NCBI GenBank assembly: GCA_023229765.1
Contig: JALNYO010000008.1
Coordinates: forward strand, 62,001-126,000
Length of the DNA: 64,000 bases
Direction: 5' to 3'
Source of the DNA: Syntrophales bacterium
GTDB taxonomy: Bacteria; Desulfobacterota; Syntrophia; Syntrophales; UBA5619
The notes below the pieces were generated by a model, which searched no databases, was not told where the DNA came from, and worked only from the letters and a program-made list of their open reading frames with translations. Shown in pieces: positions 51,581-59,776 of the stretch (position 1 is its first letter; every line of letters begins with the position of its first letter). A program made the position numbers and the translations under genes.

Positions 51581-53407
51581 CTACTCGAACCACTCCGGTT
51601 TCATGTGCACGGTGAGACCGTCCGCGCTTTCCCGCAGGCGGGGGGCGATGCCCTTTACCTTCGGGAGTTCATAGGCAAAAAAGTAGCGGCACGTTTGCAG
51701 CTTGCCCCGGTAGAAATTAGCCTCCTCCTCCGTGGTTGCCCTGCCGAGCGCCTCGGTTGCCTTCAGCCCCTGCAAGAGCCACTGCCAGGCGATCGTGACG
51801 ATGCCGAAGAGCTCAAGATAGAGGGTGGCATCGGCCAGAAACAGCTCGATTTTGCCTTGCAGCGCTATGCCTGACAAAGACATAGTAATTTCTTTAAGAA
51901 TTTCGACTGCTTCGGCAAGGGAAACGGCGCATTTTTCGCATTGTAAACATGAAGCTTCGCTTTCGGGAACAGCCTTGCCGGCGGCGATTGTCTTTTCCAG
52001 TTCGGCCAGAAACAACTTAAACGCCTTGCCGTTTTTCATTATCACCTTGCGTCCCAGCAGGTCCATCCCCTGAATGCCGGTCGTTCCCTCGTGGATCGGG
52101 TGGATCCGGACGTCGCGGCAGTACTGCTCCAGCGGAAACTCATCGCAGTATCCATACCCACCGAGGCACTGGAGCCCCTGGCTGACCGAGAGGATGCCCA
52201 TCTCCGCCGGATAGCTCTTGGCGATCGGGGTGAGCAGATCGAGGAGCAGTTCGTAATGTTCTTTTTCTTCCCCTGCGGTGACAGCGGACAAATCTACGTA
52301 CTGGGAACACTGAAAAATAAGGGAGAGCGACCCCTCGACAACGGCGCGCTGGAAGAGGAGCATCCTTTTTACATCGGCATGTTCGATGATCGGCGATTGC
52401 GGCGTCAGCGGATCTTTCGCCTGCACCGGGCGGCCTTGCGGCCTCTGACGGGCATATTCGAGCGCCGCGTAGTAGGCTGCCGAAGCAATCGCCGCCGCGC
52501 CCATGCCCACGTCGATTCGGGCCTCGTTCATCATCTGGAACATGCACGAGAGCCCCCGGTTGGGTTCGCCGACCAGCCAGCCGCGGCAGTCTTCATTATC
52601 GCCGAAGGCAAGCTGGGTGATCGGGGCGCCCCGGTAGCCGAGCTTGTGATAGATGCCGATGCAGGCCACATCGTTGGCGGCCAGACCTCCATCCGCCTCC
52701 GGTCTCAGTTTGGGGACGACGAAGAGCGAAACCCCCTTCACGCCGGGAGGCGCCCCCTCGATCCGGCCGAGGAGCAGGTGAACGATGTTTTCCGTCGATT
52801 CGTACTCGGAGCAGGAGATAAAGATTTTCTGCCCTTTTATTTTATAGAAGCCCTCTGTGGTCGGAAAGGCAGTGGTCGCGATATCCGTCAGGGAGGATCC
52901 GGCCTGCGGCTCTGTCAGCGCCATTGTTCCCTGCCACTCACCCGCAAACATCTTCGGGACATAAGTTTTAAGCAGTTCTGGAGAACCGAAAGAGGCGATC
53001 AGTCCGGCGGCGCCGGTCGTGAGAAACGGATAGACGGAAGCCGAGTAGTTCGCAGCGCCAAAGATTCCCCGGAAGGCGGTCATGATCATGCTCGGGATCT
53101 GCTGGCCGCCCATTTCATACGAAGCCTGCGCTCCTATCCAGCCCCCCTCGCCGCAGGCCTTCATGATCTGCGCGGCCAGTGGATGGACAAAAACCTTTCC
53201 GTCCCTGAATTCCGGCGGTTGCTTGTCCATCTCGCTAAACGCCGGGAAAAGCATCTCCTTGCCCATTCGCATGGCCGTATCAACAACCATGTCGAAGGTT
53301 TCTTTGCCATGATCTTCAAAATACGGGTATTTTGTCAGGGCAACCGCGTCGAACACCTCATACAGCAAAAAATGCAGATTTCTGAGGCTGATGAATTTTT
53401 CGGCCAT
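51581..53407 (-). CDS. Acyl-CoA dehydrogenase, long (~600-residue) form
   Basis: A 608-residue FAD enzyme of the extended acyl-CoA dehydrogenase class with an extra C-terminal helical domain. Flavin and substrate motifs are TEPQAGSSLTDI near 165-176 and RIDVGMGAAAIASAA, and the probable catalytic Glu (~440) is in IHPIHEGTTGIQGMDL. It introduces the 2,3 double bond in an acyl-CoA. AAGGAGG lies 12 bases upstream. It is the first gene in a block with lsrF and the dehydrogenase, divergent from an acyl-CoA synthetase. The 377-base divergent gap 53408-53784 holds a weak TTGACA promoter at 53540-53569 and a direct repeat AAACCGAAGGTTAAT (twice near 53660-53700). Confidence 0.88.
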   Translation of the reverse strand: MAEKFISLRNLHFLLYEVFDAVALTKYPYFEDHGKETFDMVVDTAMRMGKEMLFPAFSEMDKQPPEFRDGKVFVHPLAAQIMKACGEGGWIGAQASYEMGGQQIPSMIMTAFRGIFGAANYSASVYPFLTTGAAGLIASFGSPELLKTYVPKMFAGEWQGTMALTEPQAGSSLTDIATTAFPTTEGFYKIKGQKIFISCSEYESTENIVHLLLGRIEGAPPGVKGVSLFVVPKLRPEADGGLAANDVACIGIYHKLGYRGAPITQLAFGDNEDCRGWLVGEPNRGLSCMFQMMNEARIDVGMGAAAIASAAYYAALEYARQRPQGRPVQAKDPLTPQSPIIEHADVKRMLLFQRAVVEGSLSLIFQCSQYVDLSAVTAGEEKEHYELLLDLLTPIAKSYPAEMGILSVSQGLQCLGGYGYCDEFPLEQYCRDVRIHPIHEGTTGIQGMDLLGRKVIMKNGKAFKLFLAELEKTIAAGKAVPESEASCLQCEKCAVSLAEAVEILKEITMSLSGIALQGKIELFLADATLYLELFGIVTIAWQWLLQGLKATEALGRATTEEEANFYRGKLQTCRYFFAYELPKVKGIAPRLRESADGLTVHMKPEWFE

Positions 53408-53784
53408 GATGGAATTTCGCCTCCTTGAGAGATAAGATCAGACATTACGGACCATATGTCATTTGTTTATTAACACGGCGCCCGACGCTGGGCAAGCCGT
53501 TTGTGGCGCCCGCGTGAGAAGGTAGAGGAGGTTTTCTTCTTGACACATTTGTTCAGGCAGTGCTATTGCTCCCTCCGAGCTGCCATTTCGCAGTAAAGTG
53601 TTTCACACCATTTACGTACAGTTAATAAAGTCCCCTTTGTCCTTCCGGCAAATACCGGAAACCGAAGGTTAATGTTCACAAACCGAAGGTTAATAGCCCT
53701 AAACCTTGAAGGCACGGAGAATGGACGGTTGGGGGTGATTGGCGAAAACGCTGGCTGACATAAACAAAGATAAGGAGTGGAGCT

Positions 53785-55293
53785 ATGGGACTGAAGGACT
53801 TTACCGTTTATGATGTTTTCAGAAGGAATGCCGGCTTTTTTCAGAACAAGCCGGCGGTTGTTTTTGAGGAGCGGAAAATAACGTTCGGCGAATTGCTGGC
53901 CATGGTTGATCGGGCGGCGGGGTGGTTTGCTCAAGCGGGAATAAAGAAGGGCGACCGGGTGGCCGTCCTGAGCAAGAACTGCCCGGAGTTTCTCGTCTTG
54001 GCGGGAGCGATCGCCTCATCCGGGGCGATTTTGGTGCCGATCAATTTCCGCCTCTCCGTTGAAGAAATTGGGTACAATCTTGAAAATACAAAACCGATGG
54101 CGGTATTTGTCGATCCCGAATATCATGAAACGATTAGCAGCATCAAGGCTGGTTACCCCGAAGTGAAAACCTGGGTGAGCATGAATGCGTCAGTCAATAA
54201 CGGCTTCACCCCCTTTTCGGCCCTTTTGGAATGCGGCCCCGCGCCGGCTGCGGACGTGAGCGGCGATGATCCGTTTGTCATCATCCACACCGCGGCGGTG
54301 CAGGGAAAACCGCGCGGGGCGGTTCTCAGCCACGGCAACATGATTTACGGCGGACTGCAGAGCATGGCCGCGATAGGCCTTTCGCACAGCGATGTTTACC
54401 TGAACATTCTGCCCCTGTTTCACATTGGCGGTCTGATTGCGGCGTTCACGACTATGCATGCGGGCGGGGTCAACTTGATCGTGCCGAAGTACGATCCGGT
54501 GGAATGCGGCAAGTTTATTGACAAGAAACAGGTGACCATAATCGGCGATTTTCCGCCAATCTTGGGCCAGTTGCTCGATGCCCGAGATGCCGGCCACTGC
54601 ACGCTTGCCTCGCTGAAGAATGTCTATGGGCTGGAGCGCCCGGAGACCATCAAGCGTTTCGAGGATTTGGGCACTGGTAACTTCTGGATGATCTACGGGC
54701 AGACGGAAACGATGGGGATTACCTGTCTGGCCAGAAACGCCGACAAACCGGGATCCGCCGGACGACCGGGGTTGTTATCCGATGTCATGATTGCCGATGA
54801 ATTCGACCGTCCCGTCGCAACAGGAAAGGTGGGAGAGATACTGGTTCGGGGACCGCTGGTCTTTCTGGGCTACTGGGGCGAAGAGGAGCTTACGGCGCTT
54901 ACGTTCCGGGAAGGGTGGCACCATACCGGCGATCTGGGGCGCCTCGATGCGGAAGGATTTCTCTGGTTTGCCGGCCGCAAGGCGGAAAAAGAGCTAATCA
55001 AGCCGGGCGGCGAGAATGTTTACCCGATCGAGGTGGAGAAGGTTGTCCTCGAACATCCCGACGTGCTTGAGGTTTCCGTCATCGGCGTGCCCGATCCGAA
55101 ATTCGGGGAGGGGATTAAGGCGGTCTGCGCGCTAAAGCCGGGCGTCAAGCTGATGAAACAGGAACTAATCGATTTTGTCGCCGCCCGGATCGCCCGTTAT
55201 AAAAAGCCGAATTATGTGGAGTTTGTTGAGTCTCTGCCGAAGAAGGAAGACGGCTCCATCGACCGGAGCAAGGTAAAGGAACTCTACGGATAG
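53785..55293 (+). CDS. Acyl-CoA synthetase-like adenylate-forming protein with altered motifs
   Basis: A 502-residue member of the AMP-forming ligase family. It has YGQTE (about 304-308), HTGDLG (~380) and the EKELIKPGGENVYP hinge region. The A3 phosphate loop, normally (S/T)SGTTGxPKG, reads TAAVQGKPRGA at about 169-179. The A10 region, where a Gly-Lys carries the adenylation lysine, reads EDGSIDRSKVK. Both changes could weaken or alter adenylate formation, though similar tails occur in other ligases from syntrophs. AAGGAGTG precedes the ATG. It is divergent from the acyl-CoA dehydrogenase and probably activates or handles the same acid. Confidence 0.8.
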   Translation: MGLKDFTVYDVFRRNAGFFQNKPAVVFEERKITFGELLAMVDRAAGWFAQAGIKKGDRVAVLSKNCPEFLVLAGAIASSGAILVPINFRLSVEEIGYNLENTKPMAVFVDPEYHETISSIKAGYPEVKTWVSMNASVNNGFTPFSALLECGPAPAADVSGDDPFVIIHTAAVQGKPRGAVLSHGNMIYGGLQSMAAIGLSHSDVYLNILPLFHIGGLIAAFTTMHAGGVNLIVPKYDPVECGKFIDKKQVTIIGDFPPILGQLLDARDAGHCTLASLKNVYGLERPETIKRFEDLGTGNFWMIYGQTETMGITCLARNADKPGSAGRPGLLSDVMIADEFDRPVATGKVGEILVRGPLVFLGYWGEEELTALTFREGWHHTGDLGRLDAEGFLWFAGRKAEKELIKPGGENVYPIEVEKVVLEHPDVLEVSVIGVPDPKFGEGIKAVCALKPGVKLMKQELIDFVAARIARYKKPNYVEFVESLPKKEDGSIDRSKVKELYG

Positions 55294-55297
55294 CGAT

Positions 55298-56428
55298 TCA
55301 TAGTTCTCGCTGCGGGAGATTTTCGATCCCCCGCAGCCGCGTGACAGGGAAAAGCCCCTGCTTATAGGCTTCTGCGCAGTACCAGTGCGGCGCCCAGAGA
55401 TCATGGTCTCTATAGTAATTCTGCGCGATGCAGCTTCCGAGGCAGACGTTTTTGAGAAGGCATTCTGCGCAGATCCCCTGAAATCGCGAGGGAAGTCCGG
55501 CGCGGATATCCTTCAGCACCGGGGAATTTTCCCATACCTCTTTAAGTGAGTCCTTACCTGCGTTGCCGAAGACAAGTTCCAAAACGGTCTCGCCGATGCC
55601 GCAGAGGGCGTAGGCGCCGCTGGCAAGCACCCCCAGAATGCCTGATATCCCGCAGGTGTGGCAGCCGTCGCCGGTTCTGGCGTTGAACATTCTTCGCATA
55701 GAGCGAAAGGCCGGCGGGTGGTCGTAGTATAAGCTAAGGCTTGTCGTCTTGGACAACTCTTCGTCCACCCATTTGCCGAGCGTGATCAGCTCCGCGATAT
55801 CAATCGTTTCCCCGGAGGCAAACATCCGCTCGCCCCGCGCCGTCGGTTGGAGGACGTTGAATTTGACGGAGCCCGCGCCGAGCGACTCCGCCATGCGGAC
55901 CAGCGGTTCGAGCTGATCCTTATTTCTCCGCATAATCGTCATGATGATCTGGGGATGCAGCCCCACCCTGACCAGGTTTTGGACGCCGGCTATGGTCTCG
56001 TCAAAGCATCCCTTTTTACCCCTGAGCCATTCGTGAACCTCGGGATCGGGCGAGTCGATGCTGACCGAGACAAAGGCGTTTCCCACCGAAGATATTTGTT
56101 CGGCAATTTCGGCAGAGCACAAGATGCCGTTCGTTTCCACGACCAGGCGCAATCCCCGTTTTTGCACGGAAGCAAGCAAAGCGCCTATCTGGGGATGAAG
56201 CAGCGGTTCCCCGCCGGTGAATTTTACCCCATTTATCCCCAGCGGCCCAGCCTCATCGAGAATCTTCGAGAATAAAACCGGGTCCAAATAGGACGATGCC
56301 TTGGCTTCCGCAAGGTAATGCGGTTCTATCCAGCAATGGCGGCAACGCAGATTGCAGTCGCTGGTCAGATAAAAATAGAGCTGTCGCAGCGGGTAATATG
56401 GCTTTATATCGGGCGATATATTGGTCAT
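55298..56428 (-). CDS. Radical SAM/SPASM peptide maturase 1
   Basis: A 376-residue radical SAM protein. The [4Fe-4S]-SAM motif CxxxCxxC is Cys25-Cys29-Cys32, and GGEP follows (FTGGEPLLH). A C-terminal SPASM/Twitch region has cysteines in DGCHTCGISG, LCGIG and CAECLLKNVCLGSC, enough for auxiliary clusters. SPASM enzymes of this kind modify ribosomal peptides, for example by thioether bonds. Its start overlaps the stop of the second radical SAM gene by one base (TAATG). With the second enzyme, PqqD-like proteins and the Cys-rich protein it resembles the ScmE/ScmF pair of the SynChlorMet cassette, from memory. Confidence 0.85.
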   Translation of the reverse strand: MTNISPDIKPYYPLRQLYFYLTSDCNLRCRHCWIEPHYLAEAKASSYLDPVLFSKILDEAGPLGINGVKFTGGEPLLHPQIGALLASVQKRGLRLVVETNGILCSAEIAEQISSVGNAFVSVSIDSPDPEVHEWLRGKKGCFDETIAGVQNLVRVGLHPQIIMTIMRRNKDQLEPLVRMAESLGAGSVKFNVLQPTARGERMFASGETIDIAELITLGKWVDEELSKTTSLSLYYDHPPAFRSMRRMFNARTGDGCHTCGISGILGVLASGAYALCGIGETVLELVFGNAGKDSLKEVWENSPVLKDIRAGLPSRFQGICAECLLKNVCLGSCIAQNYYRDHDLWAPHWYCAEAYKQGLFPVTRLRGIENLPQREL

Positions 56429-57558
56429 TAAACGGTCTCCGACTCTTGAGGAAGGCGCCGCTCCGGCAGAAGTCCCCCCTGCTGCTCAAAAAGGCGCAGG
56501 CAGGCGTCCGGACTCGGGCGATTGACCTCGCCGGTCAGATTGTAGGAAAGGGCCGGGCAGTTGCCGGTGCAATAGTCCTGGTAAGGGCAGTCTTGACAGA
56601 ATGCAAACGAGGCAAGGGGAATGAGTCTGCGGTTTCTTAATGCCCTCAAGGCCGGATGATTCTGCCAGAGGTCGCAGAGATCATCGCGATTGATCTGCCC
56701 CAAAACTATATGGCCCAACTGTGAGCACGGAACATACGCCCCGTCCGCCCGCACTGAAAGACTCTGAGACGGGCATCCGCAACCGGTCAGCAATCCCCTT
56801 CCTGCCATCCGCGGCTTTCCCTCACGGCTGGCCTCCTTCATCTCGGCCCACATGCGCGCGTCGGCAAGAGGGCCGGCGGCGGCGCTGATGCGGTTGCCAT
56901 ATTTATCGATGAGGCCAAGCAGCGTTTCCATCGCGAGCGAGCGTTCGGCGACAGTCAATTGCGTCTGTTCGGTATTTTTCCGACAGAGGCCCATATACGA
57001 GGCGGCGTTGGTTGAAAAAGAGGGCAGGCCAATCTCTTCAAGGAGCAGTGAGGCGATTGCTTCCAGTTCGTGGACATTTTTACGGTGGATCGTGACGCGC
57101 ACCGTTACCGGCAGATTGAACCTCTGTAATGTTCTGATCCCGCCTAAGGCCTTGACAAAATTCCCCTCGCCCCGAAAGGCGTCATGGGTAATGTCAAGCG
57201 CGCCGTCAATGGAAACCTGGACGGAGTTGCAGCGGCCGGTCGCGGCGAGAAAAGCTGCCATCTCCGGGGTGATCAGGGTGCCGTTGCTGAGAATCGCAAA
57301 GCGCATCCGGTTTTCCACGATCGAGGCGATTATTTCCTTAAGATCCTGCCGATAAAAAGGCTCGCCACCGGAAAGGGTGACATTCATTACCGCGCAACGC
57401 TTAAGCTCCGCAAAAAAACGGCGCCACTCGTCTATCGGCAGATCCCGGCCAACGTCTCCAGGCGCCGAGAAATGGCTGCAATAGGTGCAGCGCAGGTTGC
57501 AACCATTGGTGATCTCGATATCAACAGAGCGGGGCGTTTTCATCAGGGAGCGCGTCAT
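56428..57558 (-). CDS. Radical SAM/SPASM peptide maturase 2
   Basis: A 376-residue radical SAM protein. CxxxCxxC is Cys20-Cys24-Cys27 in NGCNLRCTYC, followed by LSGGEPFYR. The SPASM part has TGCGCPSQ, YVPCSQLG, and FCQDCPYQDYCTGNC near the C-terminus. It is upstream of maturase 1 and downstream of a PqqD-like gene, overlapping both, so all three are translationally coupled. It differs from maturase 1 in sequence, so the two may act in turn or on different residues. Confidence 0.85.
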   Translation of the reverse strand: MTRSLMKTPRSVDIEITNGCNLRCTYCSHFSAPGDVGRDLPIDEWRRFFAELKRCAVMNVTLSGGEPFYRQDLKEIIASIVENRMRFAILSNGTLITPEMAAFLAATGRCNSVQVSIDGALDITHDAFRGEGNFVKALGGIRTLQRFNLPVTVRVTIHRKNVHELEAIASLLLEEIGLPSFSTNAASYMGLCRKNTEQTQLTVAERSLAMETLLGLIDKYGNRISAAAGPLADARMWAEMKEASREGKPRMAGRGLLTGCGCPSQSLSVRADGAYVPCSQLGHIVLGQINRDDLCDLWQNHPALRALRNRRLIPLASFAFCQDCPYQDYCTGNCPALSYNLTGEVNRPSPDACLRLFEQQGGLLPERRLPQESETV

Positions 57559-57950
57559 GTCGCGATTTCTCCGTCCCCGGCGGCGAGGCCAAGTCTGACA
57601 ATTTCCCGGACAAACTCTTCTACCTGACTTTCCACCTCAGCCGGCACGTCCTCAGCCGCTTCCCTGACTGCTTCTGTTATTGTCGCCAAGGTCTGCTTGC
57701 CGTCAAGCAGTTTCCAGATGAAAACCCCCAAAGGGTTCAGCGTAAAGGTATTGCCTGTGTCGGGATTAAACAGCAGCGCCCAATCGTCAAACTCCTCTCT
57801 GAGGACGATCAAAGGGTTGGCTGTCATTTTTATGTCAGAGTATTCACTCACCAGTAATTTCTCCGTATCCGGCTTGTTCCCCGTCTTTTTAAAAGGCGGG
57901 ACGGCAAGTTTCATTTGATGTAAAATTTTCAGTTCTTTTTCTTTCGGCAA
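57555..57950 (-). CDS. PqqD-like peptide-recognition protein 1
   Basis: The C-terminal ~85 residues have the PqqD/RRE pattern: LREEFDDWALLFNPDTGNTFTLNPLGVFIWKLLDG, then a helical segment with EVESQVEEFVREIVRLGL (quoted in parts; residues ~40-125). Such domains hold the leader of a precursor peptide for radical SAM enzymes. An N-terminal Lys-rich ~35 residues is of unknown role. The start is uncertain: TTG 57950 has GGAGG about 13 bases ahead, and ATG 57914 has no ribosome site. It overlaps maturase 2 by four bases and is divergent from the phosphatase gene. Confidence 0.75.
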   Translation of the reverse strand: MPKEKELKILHQMKLAVPPFKKTGNKPDTEKLLVSEYSDIKMTANPLIVLREEFDDWALLFNPDTGNTFTLNPLGVFIWKLLDGKQTLATITEAVREAAEDVPAEVESQVEEFVREIVRLGLAAGDGEIAT

Positions 57951-58064
57951 TTTGCTATATTGACCTCCGGAAAAAAGCAAGTTCTATTTTGCCGTTCTGT
58001 ATTGGGTCCCTTGTAAAAAAGGCGCCGTGGCTGGTTGGTGTTTGCCTGTGCGATCTGGATATTT

Positions 58065-58517
58065 ATGAATGTTTTATTTGTCTGCACCGCAAATATTGTC
58101 AGAAGTTTTATGGCGGAGGCCATACTTACGAACAAACTCAAAAAGAAGGGGAGAAGGGATATAGCCGTTTCGTCTGCTGCTCTGATCGACATGAAAGGGA
58201 AGCAGGCAGATCCGTTTGCCGTCAAAATACTTGAAGAAAACGGGATTGAGGGAGGCAGTCATATCTCGAAGTTGCTGACGGATGACATGGTTGTCAATGC
58301 GGATTTAATCGCGGTTATGGAGGATGAGCAGAGAAGGCATCTGTGCGAAAGATACCCTGACGCGGCAGCAAAGATACGGCTTCTCAAATCTTTCATAAAA
58401 GGATATCAAGATGTTGACTCAGACATTAAGGATCCTTACCACTTGACGATCTACCATTACCGGCTCTGTTTTGCGGAGATTTCCATGGCCGTAGGCGGCA
58501 TGCTGGGGGTATTATAA
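58065..58517 (+). CDS. Low-molecular-weight protein-tyrosine-phosphatase-like protein
   Basis: A 150-residue LMW phosphatase fold. The P-loop CTANIVRS gives Cys7 and Arg13 (C-x5-R), and the general-acid region has DIKDPYH near residue 125. It should hydrolyse phosphate from protein Tyr, Ser-linked arginine or other phospho-residues. The start is ATG 58065, right before the P-loop as in the family; the frame to 58035 is not needed. It diverges from the PqqD-radical SAM operon, and a kinase-like gene lies at 59777-60667. Confidence 0.78.
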   Translation: MNVLFVCTANIVRSFMAEAILTNKLKKKGRRDIAVSSAALIDMKGKQADPFAVKILEENGIEGGSHISKLLTDDMVVNADLIAVMEDEQRRHLCERYPDAAAKIRLLKSFIKGYQDVDSDIKDPYHLTIYHYRLCFAEISMAVGGMLGVL

Positions 58518-58629
58518 AAAGCGGCGTTTTTTCAGGCAAGAGACTCTCTCGGGAAATATCTATTGACTTCATGTCGGTGCGAGGCGTAAGCAAAAGAGTA
58601 GCTTAGAAGGCAAGGCGCTCGTTTCTGCC

Positions 58630-58754
58630 GGGAGACCTTTGAATTTTGTCATTTCGAGGAGCGTTAGCGACGAGAAATCTTAATGCTCGTGCATAGTTAA
58701 AGATTTCTCCCTTCGGTCGAAATGACAATATTGGCAGTTATTCAAAGGTCTCGC
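58630..58754. repeat. Repeat family R2, copy 1
   Basis: A ~125-base palindromic element. The ends GGGAGACCTTTGAA and TTCAAAGGTCTCGCC are inverted, and inside TTGTCATTTCGA and TCGAAATGACAA form a second inverted pair. Copy 2 lies at 62380-62500 in the same orientation. It fills most of the gap before the twin-arginine PqqD gene. Confidence 0.85.
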
Positions 58755-58782
58755 CGGGCGATAAAAACGAAGGGGTTTACTG

Positions 58783-59181
58783 ATGAAAAGGGCAAGGAGA
58801 AATTTTCTGGCGGTTTTAGGCGGGGTTGCTGTGATGCTGCCGACGACGAAGTTTCCAACACCGGCAAATGTTTATGAGCACCTGAAGGGCTGCTGGAGCT
58901 GGTATGAAACGGAGGATTTGTTAAACGGAATGCCCGTCAGAAAAAGCGGCGTTTCGCTTTACGGAAACGTACATGGAGCGGTTCTTGCCGATGCCGGAAG
59001 GGACGTGATGCGGCTCAACCATACTGCCACCCGCATCTGGGAGCTGTGCGACGGGAAAAACAGTCCGGAAGTTATTGCAAAGACAGTTAGCGAGGATTTC
59101 GCTGTATCGCCAGGCGTTTGTTTTAAGGACGTGGTTATTGCGCTCCGCACCTTCAAGCGACAGGGACTGATTATTTGTTGA
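58783..59181 (+). CDS. PqqD-like protein with twin-arginine N-terminus
   Basis: A 132-residue protein. Residues 1-~20 read KRARRNFLAVLGGVAVML, a twin-arginine-type signal or anchor with Arg-Arg at 5-6. The rest is a PqqD-type winged domain (VLADAGRDVMRLNHTATRIWELCDG, residues ~67-91, then SPEVIAKTVSEDF and a final helix). A PqqD domain joined to an export-type signal is unusual, since peptide maturation is normally cytoplasmic; the segment may instead be a membrane anchor. It lies 79 bases before the precursor-like gene on the same strand. Confidence 0.72.
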   Translation: MKRARRNFLAVLGGVAVMLPTTKFPTPANVYEHLKGCWSWYETEDLLNGMPVRKSGVSLYGNVHGAVLADAGRDVMRLNHTATRIWELCDGKNSPEVIAKTVSEDFAVSPGVCFKDVVIALRTFKRQGLIIC

Positions 59182-59260
59182 ATAAGGCAACGAAAAAGAC
59201 ATTCCCTCGCCGAAGCGAGGCGGTTAAAGTACACTGTTTTTGTGTTTGGGGAGAAGTCCT

Positions 59261-59692
59261 ATGACAACTAAAAAGAAATTGCCCTATGAACCGCCGGTGA
59301 TTATTGATTTAAGCGGGAGTGTTGCCTACGCAGACTCAGAAGAGTGCCGCAGCGGTTCCCGGGCGTCACAGCAGTGTATGAGCGGCGCAAACGCTGCGCA
59401 GAATCAGTGTAAAAGCGGGGCCTCGGCGCAGAAAGAACAGTGTATGGCCGGCGGATCGCCGGGGCATCAGTGCTTATCTGGTTCAACTGCCCTGGGCGGA
59501 AAATGCGAAAACGGCAGCGTCGCATCTTACACATGCACAAGTGGCAGTTCCGCTCAATCAAGCAATTGCAAAAGCGGTACTGTGGCAATATCTGAGTGCA
59601 AATCAGGTTCGGCGGCTGGAGATGAGTGCAAATCAGGTTCGGCGGCTGGAGATTGTTGCAACTCGGGAAGCTTTGGCAAAGAAAACGACTGA
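59261..59692 (+). CDS. Cys-repeat RiPP precursor-like protein
   Basis: A 143-residue protein starting at ATG 59261 (GGGGAG seven bases ahead). The leader (1-28) has KLPYEPPVIIDLSGSV, a pattern like the leaders read by PqqD/RRE domains. The core (29-143) has eleven units of 9-12 residues, each starting with Cys followed by a variable residue, Ser-Gly (or Ala-Gly/Asn-Gly) and a small-residue stretch. Twelve cysteines are present. The last units are near-identical: CKSGSAAGD occurs twice and the DNA there is a perfect 30-base tandem repeat (about 59596-59655), followed by a Cys-Cys unit. Thioether linkage from Cys to nearby residues by the radical SAM pair is the obvious guess. Nothing in it suggests PQQ or mycofactocin. 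Confidence 0.78.
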   Translation: MTTKKKLPYEPPVIIDLSGSVAYADSEECRSGSRASQQCMSGANAAQNQCKSGASAQKEQCMAGGSPGHQCLSGSTALGGKCENGSVASYTCTSGSSAQSSNCKSGTVAISECKSGSAAGDECKSGSAAGDCCNSGSFGKEND

Positions 59693-59776
59693 TCAGAATA
59701 AGCAATTTATGCCGCGGTGAACCGCTTTGATATGTTTTCATCAAAGCAATTAACTGCCAGTACGGTAAATCTTTCT

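Noticed and set aside
52091..53428. A 445-residue open frame opposite the acyl-CoA dehydrogenase
   Set aside because: Long antisense frame caused by codon bias; the minus strand has full acyl-CoA dehydrogenase motifs.
55298..59692. PQQ or mycofactocin biosynthesis
   Set aside because: The precursor has no Glu-Tyr or Val-Tyr core and is a 12-Cys repeat protein; there is no PqqC, PqqB or mycofactocin dehydrogenase set.
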